Assembly: GCA_036506275.1 (NCBI GenBank)
Contig: DASXSB010000050.1
Location: 1 to 24,420, forward strand
DNA length: 24,420 nucleotides
Origin: DASXSB01 sp036506275
Lineage (GTDB): Bacteria > Methylomirabilota > Methylomirabilia > Rokubacteriales > CSP1-6
Reading direction: 5' to 3'
The notes under the pieces were generated by a model. It searched no databases and had not been told where the DNA came from. It saw only the letters and a list, made by a program, of their open reading frames with translations. Position numbers and translations under genes: made by a program. This document shows positions 7,800 through 14,693 of this stretch, piece by piece; position 1 is the stretch's first letter; every line of letters begins with the position of its first letter.

Positions 7800-8222
7800 A
7801 TGAAGCTGCGTTGGGGCGTCATGATCGCGTTGATCGCGCTGATCTGGGTGCCCGTCGCCGGCGGGGCGGCGGACCCTAAGAGCGGTCCCGCTCACATCAC
7901 CACCACGCATCGGTTCCTGATGGCGTGGAGCCACGAGCAGTGGGACGAGCTGCGCGCAGTGTCCGCCGACTCCGTCGCCATCAAGATCGGCGACAAGACG
8001 TTCGCGCTGGACCCGGTCAATCGAAAATCCGACGTCGCGCTCGTCCCACCCTTCCGTGGATTGTCCACGGCGCGATCGGGCATGGACGTGAAAGGCGTGA
8101 CCGTGGGCGAGCTGCACGTGCGCGCCGGCGGTCAGGACACCCAGGGCGCGGCCATGATCGCGCTCGAAGAGAAGGCAGGCGAGTTCCGCGTCGTGAGCGT
8201 GTCGCTCGACGCGCAGCGCTGA
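7800..8222 (+). CDS. small exported hypothetical protein, possibly NTF2-like
   Basis: A 140-aa protein. ATG 7800 has GGGGAGG seven bases upstream. The N-terminus has a Lys/Arg start, a hydrophobic stretch (VMIALIALIWVPVAG) and small residues before AADPKSG, a standard Sec signal, so the mature part is about 115 aa in the periplasm or outside. The mature part starts with a helix (HRFLMAWSHEQWDELRAV) and continues with beta-like strands ending GEFRVVSVSLDAQ. This helix-then-curved-sheet pattern is reminiscent of NTF2/SnoaL-like folds, but I do not recognise a specific family. It is divergent from the ABC-binding-protein operon (218 bases between starts) and its TGA directly abuts the stop of the D-amino-acid dehydrogenase gene with no spacer. 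Confidence 0.72.
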   Translation: MKLRWGVMIALIALIWVPVAGGAADPKSGPAHITTTHRFLMAWSHEQWDELRAVSADSVAIKIGDKTFALDPVNRKSDVALVPPFRGLSTARSGMDVKGVTVGELHVRAGGQDTQGAAMIALEEKAGEFRVVSVSLDAQR

Positions 8223-9473
8223 TCAGGATCTGAGCGTCAGTCCCTCGAGGTCGATCTCCGGCATCCGGCCGGTCATGAGATCGCTGACGATGCGGGCAGT
8301 ACCGCACGCCATGGTCCATCCCATGTGGCCGTGGCCGCAGTTGAAGAAGAGGTTGCGATGGCGCCCGAGGCCGAGGATCGGCGGCCCCGCCGGCGTCATC
8401 GGTCTGAGACACGCGCGGTACTGCCCGCGCTCGTAGTCCGCCGCCTCGGGGAAGAGGTCGCGCGCGAGACGCAGGATGTTGTTGAAGTCGCGCGGCGTCC
8501 AGCCCCAGTCATAGCCCGCGAACTCCGCCGTGGACGTGAGTCGCAGTCGATCGCCCAAGCGCGACCATGCCACCAGCCACCGCTCGTCCACGCCGGGGAT
8601 GGTGGGCGCGAGCCCACCCTCCCGGAGCGGGAACGTCGAGGAGTAGCCCTTGGCGGGATAGATGGGCAGCGAGACGCCCGCCGTACGGGCGACCACGGGC
8701 GCCGCCACCCCGAGCGACAGCACGTAGTTGTCGGCGGCGAGCATCCCGTCCGCGGTGACGACGGCGTCGATGTGGTCCCCGCTGCCGCGCAACTCCCGCA
8801 CCCGCGTTCCCAGCTTCACGCTGACCCCGAGCTTGTCGCGGCACACGCGCGCGAGGTTCTCCACGAACAGCCGCGAGTCGCCGCTCGAGTCCCCGAGGTC
8901 GCGGATGGCGCCCGAAATCTTGCCGGTGACGGGCGCGAACACGGGGTCGAGCTTCGCGAGGTCGGCGGCACCGAGGATCTCCTGCTTCTGGCCGTGCTCG
9001 GCGAGCAACGCCATCCGCTTCACGCCCGCCTCCAGCTCGACGGGATCGCGATAGAGGTAGAGCGCGCCCTTCGCGATGGCGTGGTACTCGATCCGCTCCG
9101 CGCGCACGAGCTCGTTCATGACCGCCTGGCTGTACTGGCAGAGCCGCAGCTTGACGAGGGTGTTGCGACGGGCGCGCGCGCTCGTGCACTCGCGAAGGAA
9201 CCGCAGCCCCCACGTGTAGAGGCGCACGTCCGTGGTCGGCTTCACGCGGATCGCGGTCTCGGCCCCGCGCAGCGACTGCCACAACATCCGCGGCGCCCGC
9301 GGCGATCCCCACGCGAACGAGTGCCCGGGCGCGATGATCCCCGCGTTCCCCGAGCTGGCCCCGAGGCCGACGCCGTCCTTCTCCTCGAGGATCGTCACCT
9401 CGTGGCCGGCCTTGGCGAGGAAGTAGGCGGTGGTGACGCCGGCGACGCCGCCGCCGAGAACGATCGTCTTCAT
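8223..9473 (-). CDS. D-amino-acid dehydrogenase-like FAD enzyme, likely cis-4-hydroxy-D-proline dehydrogenase
   Basis: A 416-aa protein of the DAO family (PF01266), DadA-like. The FAD-binding fold is at the N-terminus (MKTIVLGGGVAGVTTAYFLA) followed by EVTILEEKDGVGLGASSGN. The C-terminal part has the usual LRPMTPAGPPILG and NLFFNCGHGHMGWTMACGTA segments. It would oxidise a D-amino acid to the imino acid and pass electrons to the respiratory chain. ATG 9473 lies two bases after the stop of the proline-racemase-family gene. In known hydroxyproline catabolism an epimerase makes cis-4-hydroxy-D-proline and a DadA-like dehydrogenase oxidises it, so this role fits the context. D-proline is the main alternative. 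Upstream in-frame codons reach 10055 but lie inside the racemase gene and are rejected. Confidence 0.87.
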   Translation of the reverse strand: MKTIVLGGGVAGVTTAYFLAKAGHEVTILEEKDGVGLGASSGNAGIIAPGHSFAWGSPRAPRMLWQSLRGAETAIRVKPTTDVRLYTWGLRFLRECTSARARRNTLVKLRLCQYSQAVMNELVRAERIEYHAIAKGALYLYRDPVELEAGVKRMALLAEHGQKQEILGAADLAKLDPVFAPVTGKISGAIRDLGDSSGDSRLFVENLARVCRDKLGVSVKLGTRVRELRGSGDHIDAVVTADGMLAADNYVLSLGVAAPVVARTAGVSLPIYPAKGYSSTFPLREGGLAPTIPGVDERWLVAWSRLGDRLRLTSTAEFAGYDWGWTPRDFNNILRLARDLFPEAADYERGQYRACLRPMTPAGPPILGLGRHRNLFFNCGHGHMGWTMACGTARIVSDLMTGRMPEIDLEGLTLRS

Positions 9474-9475
9474 CG

Positions 9476-10483
9476 TTACACGTCGAGGAGGTAGCCCGCG
9501 CCCACCGGGTCCTCGGGATCGAACGTGAACTGGCTGAAGCCGGTGATGTACGAGGTGCCGGTGATCTCGGGCAGGATCGCGGGCCGCCCCTCGATCTCGG
9601 TCTCTCCCGCGATGCGGCCGGTGAAGTCGAGGCCGAGGAGTCCGCGACTGACGATGGTGGAGCCCACGCGCATGAGCCCGCGGTGATGGAAGAGCGCCAT
9701 GCGCGCGCAGGTGCCGGACCCGCACGGCGCCGCATCGACCTGCCCCGGGCCCCACACGAGGGCGTTCGGCGAGACGCCCGCCGCATCCGGCAGCTCGTGG
9801 ACGAGCACGCTGTCGACGGTGGTCTTGCCGATTCCCGGCACCTCCACGCGAAGCTGCGCGTTGACGGCGTCTCGCACCGCCATGCCTCGCTGGGCGATGC
9901 GCTTCGCGTGCTCGCGGCGAACGGAGACGCCCACGCGCTCGGCCTCGACGACCGCGAAGACGTTGCCGGCGCCGACGGAGACGTCCATCGGCACTTCGCC
10001 CACGCCCTCGACCTCCACCGCCTGGCCCGGCATGGCCACGAACGACGGCGTCCACTGGAGCGTGACGGCGCGTACGCGATCACCGTCGGCGCGCGCGATG
10101 GTGGTGACGGCTCCGGCCTCGGTGTCGATCACGATGCGAGTCTCCGCGCCCTCGCGCCGGACCATCCCCGTTTCCACGGCCACGGTGGCGGCGCCGATGG
10201 TGCCCTCGCCACAGGACACGTAGTAGCCGCCGGGATAGATGAAGAAGAGCCCGAAGGCGGCGCCGGGCGTGACGGGATCGGTCATGATCGCGATGAGTAA
10301 TCCCCGGTGCCCGCGCGGCTCCAGGCAGAGCCCCGTGCGCACGTGATCCAGGTGCTCCTGGAACCACGCGCGCTTCTCGGCCATCGTCGCGCCCGGAAGC
10401 CGGCCGAGGCCGCTCGTGAGCAAGCGCATCCCGATGCCGGCCGTGTGGAAGTCGATCGTCTGGAGCACGCGATCCGCGCGCAT
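9476..10483 (-). CDS. proline racemase family, probable 4-hydroxyproline 2-epimerase
   Basis: A 335-aa cytoplasmic protein of PF05544. Both active-site cysteines are present: Cys91 in VSCGEGTIGA and Cys254 in APCGSGTCA. This favours a true racemase/epimerase over trans-3-hydroxyproline dehydratases, which lack one of them. The N-terminal signature is IDFHTAGIGMR. The residue after Cys91-Gly is Glu, where epimerases usually have His or Asn, a small oddity that might affect substrate choice. The adjacent dehydrogenase two bases downstream suggests conversion of trans-4-hydroxy-L-proline to the cis-D isomer and then oxidation. ATG 10483 has GGAGG six bases upstream. A TTGACA-type promoter precedes it, and an AraC-type regulator is divergent. 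Confidence 0.87.
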   Translation of the reverse strand: MRADRVLQTIDFHTAGIGMRLLTSGLGRLPGATMAEKRAWFQEHLDHVRTGLCLEPRGHRGLLIAIMTDPVTPGAAFGLFFIYPGGYYVSCGEGTIGAATVAVETGMVRREGAETRIVIDTEAGAVTTIARADGDRVRAVTLQWTPSFVAMPGQAVEVEGVGEVPMDVSVGAGNVFAVVEAERVGVSVRREHAKRIAQRGMAVRDAVNAQLRVEVPGIGKTTVDSVLVHELPDAAGVSPNALVWGPGQVDAAPCGSGTCARMALFHHRGLMRVGSTIVSRGLLGLDFTGRIAGETEIEGRPAILPEITGTSYITGFSQFTFDPEDPVGAGYLLDV

Positions 10484-10506
10484 GCCTCACCTCCGCGATG
10501 CACGAC

Positions 10507-10536
10507 ATGAAACTGCGGTCGGCGGGGCCCTGTCAA
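10507..10536 (-). promoter_or_regulatory. candidate promoter for the epimerase-dehydrogenase operon
   Basis: A perfect -35 TTGACA (10536-10531, minus strand) is followed after 18 bases by TTTCAT (10512-10507), four of six matches to the -10 consensus. The transcript would start near 10500, leaving a short leader that contains GGAGG before the ATG at 10483. It lies in the 76-base gap shared with the divergent AraC-type gene, a natural place for that regulator to act. Confidence 0.5.
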
Positions 10537-10559
10537 GCGCGCGCCGTATCATGGGCGCC

Positions 10560-11519
10560 ATGCCGGACAGGGGCGGCTCGCGACGCGATGGCGGGATGCA
10601 CCGCCGGGAGTACGAGAAGCGGGTCAACCGTGCCATCGATCACATCCGGAGCCATCTCGCCGACGAGCTGACGCTGGCGGGGCTCGCCCGCGTGGCGGCG
10701 TTCTCGCCGTTCCACTTCCATCGCGTCTTCAAGGCCATCACGCGGGAGACCGTCTTCGGCTTCGTCCAGCGCCTCCGCATCGAGCGGGCGGCGGTGGCGC
10801 TCACCATCCACCCCGAGAGCAGCGTGCTCGCGGTGGCGCTCGATCACGGCTTTGCGTCGGCGGCGACGTTCGCGCGCGCGTTCCGCGCTCACTTCGGCAT
10901 GAGCGCGACGGAATGGCGGGACGGCGGCGCCGCCCGCTGGCGAACCCGCGAGCGCAATCCGGGCAAACAGGTTCGCAAGACGAGCAAAGCACGCTCCCTC
11001 GGATCGTCCCACACTGAACGGCGACGAAAGGAGGGACGGACAATGGCTGTTCACGTGCGAGACCTGCCCACCTATCACGTCGCGTACATGCGCTACGTGG
11101 GGCCGTACGGCGTCCACGGCATCCCGGAGCTCTGGCAGAAATTCACACGCTGGATGGAAACGCACGGCCTCGCCACCGAGGGCGCGATCAAGCTCGGGGT
11201 CGCGTACGACGATCCGAGCGTCACCCCGCCCGAGAAGTGCCGCTACGACGCGTGCGTGGTGGTGCCGGCCAGCTTCACCGCTGACCGCATGGTCAACATC
11301 GCCGATCTTCCCGGCGGGCGCTGCGCGGTGAGCGAGTTCACGGGAACCGCGCGCGACATCGAGGCCGCCTGGGAGCACGTCTTCGCCGCCTGGCTCCCCG
11401 GGAGCGGCTACGAGCCCGACGACCGGCCGTGCTTCGAGATCTATCGCGGGCAGCCCGGTCTTGCCGGCAAATCGGGCGTCTTTCGCTGCGAGCTCTGCCT
11501 TCCCGTGCGGCCGGTGTGA
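10560..11519 (+). CDS. AraC-family regulator with C-terminal GyrI-like effector domain
   Basis: A 319-aa transcription factor. Residues about 14-120 form the AraC double helix-turn-helix (VNRAIDHIRSHLADELTLAG, FSPFHFHRVFK, GFASAATFARAFRAHFGMS). A basic linker (about 121-161) leads to a GyrI-like ligand-binding domain (about 163-319; VRDLPTYHVAYMRYVGPYG). Related regulators sense small hydrophobic compounds or drugs. The start is uncertain. ATG 10560 is chosen because a TATCAT -10-like box at 10547-10552 would place the transcript start at that codon. ATG 10551 and ATG 10596 (MHRREYEKRV, nearest to the usual family N-terminus) are alternatives; none has a ribosome site. It diverges from the epimerase operon, which it may control. 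Residue Met162 is an internal start with a strong ribosome site. Confidence 0.83.
   Translation: MPDRGGSRRDGGMHRREYEKRVNRAIDHIRSHLADELTLAGLARVAAFSPFHFHRVFKAITRETVFGFVQRLRIERAAVALTIHPESSVLAVALDHGFASAATFARAFRAHFGMSATEWRDGGAARWRTRERNPGKQVRKTSKARSLGSSHTERRRKEGRTMAVHVRDLPTYHVAYMRYVGPYGVHGIPELWQKFTRWMETHGLATEGAIKLGVAYDDPSVTPPEKCRYDACVVVPASFTADRMVNIADLPGGRCAVSEFTGTARDIEAAWEHVFAAWLPGSGYEPDDRPCFEIYRGQPGLAGKSGVFRCELCLPVRPV
11027..11045 (+). promoter_or_regulatory. strong internal ribosome-binding site and ATG inside the AraC-GyrI gene
   Basis: AAAGGAGGG (11027-11035) stands eight bases before an in-frame ATG (11043-11045) exactly at the boundary between the DNA-binding and GyrI-like domains. Translation from here would give a free 158-aa GyrI-like protein starting MAVHVRDLPTYHV. 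It is the best Shine-Dalgarno in this neighbourhood, while the full-length gene has none. Confidence 0.5.
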
Positions 11520-11523
11520 CAAA

Positions 11524-11555
11524 CGGCCGCCGGCGCGTCACCGCGTCGGCGGCCG
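11524..11555. terminator. GC-rich hairpin between convergent genes, probable bidirectional terminator
   Basis: Left arm 11524-11537 and right arm 11542-11555 pair over 14 positions, with a single G-T wobble, around the loop TCAC. It follows the AraC-GyrI stop by four bases and lies 38 bases from the stop of the PPOX-fold gene on the other strand. The plus-strand transcript has no U-tract. On the minus strand the stem is followed by TTT, so termination may be better for the PPOX transcript. Confidence 0.55.
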
Positions 11556-11593
11556 GATATCCGCCGCGCTACCGGTCGGTCGCACACATCGCC

Positions 11594-12001
11594 TCAGTCC
11601 AGGCCCCACGTGAAGACGTGGGTCGGTGTCACTTCCACGATGACGGAGTCCGACGGGGAGAGCGCGGCGTCCCCGCGGTATTGCGGATACTTCGCGTAGA
11701 GACGGTCGCGGGCCTGCTTGAAGCGCGGGCCACGCTCGATGAGCTTCGCGGTCCCGTTCACCATGACGCCCTTGAGCTGAGACCAGTCGTCCGAGTAGAG
11801 GTCCACCGTGACCGCGATGCGCGGATTCTCGCGCAGGTTGGTCACCTTGCGAGCGTCGTCGCCGGACCCGAAGTAGATCTTGTCGCCGGCGAGGACGTGG
11901 CAGACGGGGACAAGATGCGGCTGGCCGTCCGCGCCCGCCGTCGAGACCCGGCACACCCGCTCGTGACCGATGAGGTTCGAGACTTTCTTGGTCAGTCGCA
12001 T
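11594..12001 (-). CDS. PPOX-class (pyridoxamine-phosphate-oxidase-fold) flavin or F420-binding protein
   Basis: A 135-aa single-domain split-barrel protein. ATG 12001 has GGAGG six bases upstream. The sequence has the PF01243-type order: an N-terminal helix (MRLTKKVSNLIGHERVCRV), TAGADGQPHLVPVCHVLAGD, KIYFGSGDDARKVTNLRENPRIAVTVDLYSD with the conserved N-L-R-x-N-P-R turn, then KGVMVNGTAKLIE, and an ending VEVTPTHVFTWGLD. Proteins like this bind FMN or F420 and reduce or oxidise small molecules; which cofactor is used cannot be told from sequence by eye. No signal peptide. It converges on the AraC-GyrI gene and is divergent from the Tat-signal epimerase gene. Longer in-frame readings upstream to 12481 run antisense through that gene and are rejected. 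Confidence 0.82.
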   Translation of the reverse strand: MRLTKKVSNLIGHERVCRVSTAGADGQPHLVPVCHVLAGDKIYFGSGDDARKVTNLRENPRIAVTVDLYSDDWSQLKGVMVNGTAKLIERGPRFKQARDRLYAKYPQYRGDAALSPSDSVIVEVTPTHVFTWGLD

Positions 12002-12170
12002 GCTGCTCCTCCGTGCGCGTACGCGCGTTCCGTCACCGAAGCCTGGCCGCCCCGACACCGTCAGCGCCCCCGCCACTGTAAGGGGCGCGCGGCGTGAACG
12101 CGAGAAGTCGTCGGGTTTTGATACGCTGTCAGACGGCTTCGATGACGAACCGTTCTCGACGGAAAGCGGG

Positions 12171-13337
12171 ATGACCCCCCGCGGGATCACGGCGGCGACG
12201 AGGCGACAGTTCCTCTTCGCGTTCACCGGCGCCGGCGCGCTCACGGTGCTCACCACGCCGCGGGCGGGCGCGGGCGTGGATCGAGAGCGGAGCGTGGACG
12301 CCGCCGCCGCGCGCGCGCCACGGGCGCTGCGCATCCTCATTCTCGGCGGCACCGGCTTCATCGGACCGCACCAGGTCAGGTATGCGCGGGACCGCGGCCA
12401 CCTGGTGACGCTGTTCAACCGCGGACGCACGAACCCCGGCCTCTTCCCCGAGGTCGACACGCTGCACGGCGATCGCGCCACCGGCGCCTACGACGCGCTC
12501 AAGACCCGCGACTGGGACGTGGTCATCGACAACTCCGCCACGCGGCCGCGCTGGGTGCGGGAAGCTGCGCGCGCGCTCACCGGTCACGTGAAGCAGTACG
12601 TGTTCATCTCCACGATCTCCGTCTATGCGTCCGACAACGTCCCGGACGCCGACGAGAGCGCGCCGCTTGCCACCACCACCGAGCCCGAGAGCGAGGACAC
12701 GCGCCGGCTCTATGGTCCCCTCAAGGCGCTCGCGGAGCGGGAGGCGGAGACGGCCTTTCCCGGTAACGCTACCATCCTCCGTCCCGGGCTCATCGTGGGG
12801 CCGGGCGATCTCACCGACCGCTTCACGTACTGGCCGGTGCGGCTCGCGCGCGGGGGCGAAGTGCTCGCTCCCGGCACTCCCGCCGACCCCGTCCAGATCA
12901 TCGACGCCCGCGATCTCGCCGAGTTCACGATCAAGGTGTGCGAGGAGGGAACGCGCGGCGTCTACAACTGTCTGGGTCCGCGGTCGCCGCTTACGATGGG
13001 CGAGATGCTGGGCACGATCCGCGGGGTGGTCGCGACCGACGCCTCCCTCACGTGGGTCCCCGGCGATTTCCTGGCCGCGCAGAAAGTCCGGCCGTGGGTG
13101 GACTTGCCGGTGTGGCTCCCGCCGCGGGGTCGCACCGCGGGGTTTGCCCGCCGCAGCAACCGACGCGCCGTGGAGAAGGGCCTCACCTTCCGGCCCCTCG
13201 CGGAGACGGCGGCGGCCACGCTCGCGTTCTACGACGCCCAGCCCGACGATCGCAAGGCGCAGCTTCGCGTCGGGCTCTCGCCCGCGCGCGAGAAGGAGGT
13301 CCTCGCCGCCTGGCACGCGCGCGAGAAAAAAGACTAG
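12171..13337 (+). CDS. NAD-dependent epimerase/dehydratase-like protein with a Tat signal
   Basis: A 388-aa protein. Residues 11-35 look like a twin-arginine signal (RRQFLFAFTGAGALTVL, then Ala/Gly-rich), so the protein is probably exported folded with its cofactor. After it comes an extended-SDR Rossmann domain: ILGGTGFIG at 57-65, a Ser-rich strand VFISTISVY near 145, and the catalytic pair Tyr181 and Lys185 in YGPLK. These match NAD-dependent sugar-nucleotide epimerases/reductases. Export is odd for an NAD(H)-using enzyme, because free nicotinamide cofactor is scarce in the periplasm; tight cofactor binding would be needed. The reaction is unknown. ATG 12171 is chosen because there is no earlier in-frame ATG and the Tat motif follows it directly. 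The next gene starts three bases after its stop. Confidence 0.84.
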   Translation: MTPRGITAATRRQFLFAFTGAGALTVLTTPRAGAGVDRERSVDAAAARAPRALRILILGGTGFIGPHQVRYARDRGHLVTLFNRGRTNPGLFPEVDTLHGDRATGAYDALKTRDWDVVIDNSATRPRWVREAARALTGHVKQYVFISTISVYASDNVPDADESAPLATTTEPESEDTRRLYGPLKALAEREAETAFPGNATILRPGLIVGPGDLTDRFTYWPVRLARGGEVLAPGTPADPVQIIDARDLAEFTIKVCEEGTRGVYNCLGPRSPLTMGEMLGTIRGVVATDASLTWVPGDFLAAQKVRPWVDLPVWLPPRGRTAGFARRSNRRAVEKGLTFRPLAETAAATLAFYDAQPDDRKAQLRVGLSPAREKEVLAAWHAREKKD

Positions 13338-13340
13338 GCC

Positions 13341-14630
13341 ATGCTCCGCCGCCTCGTCGACGTCGAGCCGGGCGAGGTCGGCGCCATGCTGCTCGGCTGC
13401 CTCTACTTCTTCTTCACGCTCGCGAGCTACTTCGTCCTGCGTCCCATCCGCGACGAGCTCGCCGTCGCCGCCGGCGCCCGCACCCTGCCCTACCTGTTCA
13501 CGGGGACGCTGGCGGCCATGCTGGTGGCGAGCCCGATCTTCTCCGCGCTCGTGGTACGCTTTCCCGCCAAGCGCTTCATCGGCATCACCTATCAGTTTTT
13601 TGCCGCCAACCTCGTTCTGTTCTTTCTCGCGCCCCGCCTCGGCATCGACGCCGCCGTCGCCGGCCGCACGTTCTTCGTGTGGACGAGCGTCTTCAACCTC
13701 TTCGTGGTCTCGGTGTTCTGGTCGTTCATGGCCGACACCTTTCGCAGCGACCAGGCGAAGCGGCTGTTCGGCTTCATCGCCGTGGGCGGGACGCTGGGAT
13801 CGATCACCGGCTCCGCGCTCACGGCATTCCTCGCGCGCTCCCTCGGAACGCCGAACCTGCTCCTCATCTCCGCGGCCTTGCTGGAAGGGGCGGCGTTCCT
13901 GGTGGCGATCTTCCCGGCGGCGTCCGCGGACGGGCGGGTGCCACGCGCGGCCGACGAGCGCGCCCGGCGGGCCATCGGTGGCAGCGTGTGGGCGGGCATC
14001 ACGCACGTCACGCGCTCGCGCTATCTGCTCGGCATCTCCGGATTCCTGTTCCTCTACACCGTGGGCGCCACCATCCTCTACTTTGCGCAGACGGAGATCG
14101 TCGGCGCCCACCTCACGAGCCGGGAGGCGCGGACGGCGATGCTGGCGCGAATGGAGCTGGCCACCCAGACCCTGACCGCGATCATCCAGATCCTGCTCAC
14201 CGGCCGTGTCATCCGGGCCGTGGGCCTGCCGGCCGCGCTCGCCATCATGCCGGCCGTGAGCGTGCTCGGCTTCGCGGCCCTCGGCGCCGGAGGCCTCTCC
14301 GTGCTCTCCACGTTCGTCGTCTTCTCGGTGGTCCGTCGCGCCACCAATTTCGGGCTCACCAATCCGTCGATGGAGGTCCTGTTCACGGTGGTGAGCCGCG
14401 AGGACAAGTACAAGGCAAAGACGTTCATCGAGACGTTCGTGTACCGCGCCGGCGATCAGCTCGCGGCGTGGGGCTACGCCGGTCTCGCCGCCCTCGGCTT
14501 CGGGCTGGCGGCCATCGCCTGGCTCGCGGTTCCCCTGTCGGCGATCTTCATGGCCCTCGGCGTGTGGCTCGGGCGCGAGCAGGGGGGGCGCGCGCGCGAG
14601 GCGCCGGTACCGGCCACGCGCTCCGCTTGA
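13341..14630 (+). CDS. ADP/ATP-carrier-like (NTP/NDP exchange-type) MFS membrane protein
   Basis: A 429-aa polytopic membrane protein with about twelve hydrophobic segments. The first reads LLGCLYFFFTLASYFVLRP and is followed by IRDELAVAAG, the signature seen in bacterial MFS proteins annotated as NTP/NDP exchange transporters (TLC ATP/ADP carrier group, PF03219). Later landmarks are FWSFMADTFRSDQAKRLFGF, a cytoplasmic loop with the turn GGTLGSITGSALTAF, and the closing motif FVVFSVVRRATNFGLTNPSM. Free-living bacteria also carry this family, where the substrate is unproven. ATG 13341 is three bases after the stop of the epimerase gene, so they are co-transcribed. No clear ribosome-binding site is seen; translation may depend on coupling. 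Confidence 0.8.
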   Translation: MLRRLVDVEPGEVGAMLLGCLYFFFTLASYFVLRPIRDELAVAAGARTLPYLFTGTLAAMLVASPIFSALVVRFPAKRFIGITYQFFAANLVLFFLAPRLGIDAAVAGRTFFVWTSVFNLFVVSVFWSFMADTFRSDQAKRLFGFIAVGGTLGSITGSALTAFLARSLGTPNLLLISAALLEGAAFLVAIFPAASADGRVPRAADERARRAIGGSVWAGITHVTRSRYLLGISGFLFLYTVGATILYFAQTEIVGAHLTSREARTAMLARMELATQTLTAIIQILLTGRVIRAVGLPAALAIMPAVSVLGFAALGAGGLSVLSTFVVFSVVRRATNFGLTNPSMEVLFTVVSREDKYKAKTFIETFVYRAGDQLAAWGYAGLAALGFGLAAIAWLAVPLSAIFMALGVWLGREQGGRAREAPVPATRSA

Positions 14631-14655
14631 CGGGCGAGGGGCGTGTCCCTAGAGT
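14627..14655 (+). promoter_or_regulatory. candidate promoter for the family-5 solute-binding protein
   Basis: TTGACG (14627-14632), 17 bases, TAGAGT (14650-14655): a good sigma70-type pattern. The -35 overlaps the stop codon of the preceding transporter gene. A transcript start near 14662 would leave a leader of about 32 bases carrying the AAGGAGG at 14682-14688. Confidence 0.5.
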
Positions 14656-14693
14656 GGCGCCCACGATCGGCCACCCGGTCCAAGGAGGCGTCC

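Noticed and set aside
8220..8225. Looked for a terminator between the small exported protein and the D-amino-acid dehydrogenase, and between the convergent genes near 3097.
   Set aside because: The stop codons abut or are three bases apart, leaving no space. Any termination signal would have to lie inside the opposing genes, and I did not see one.
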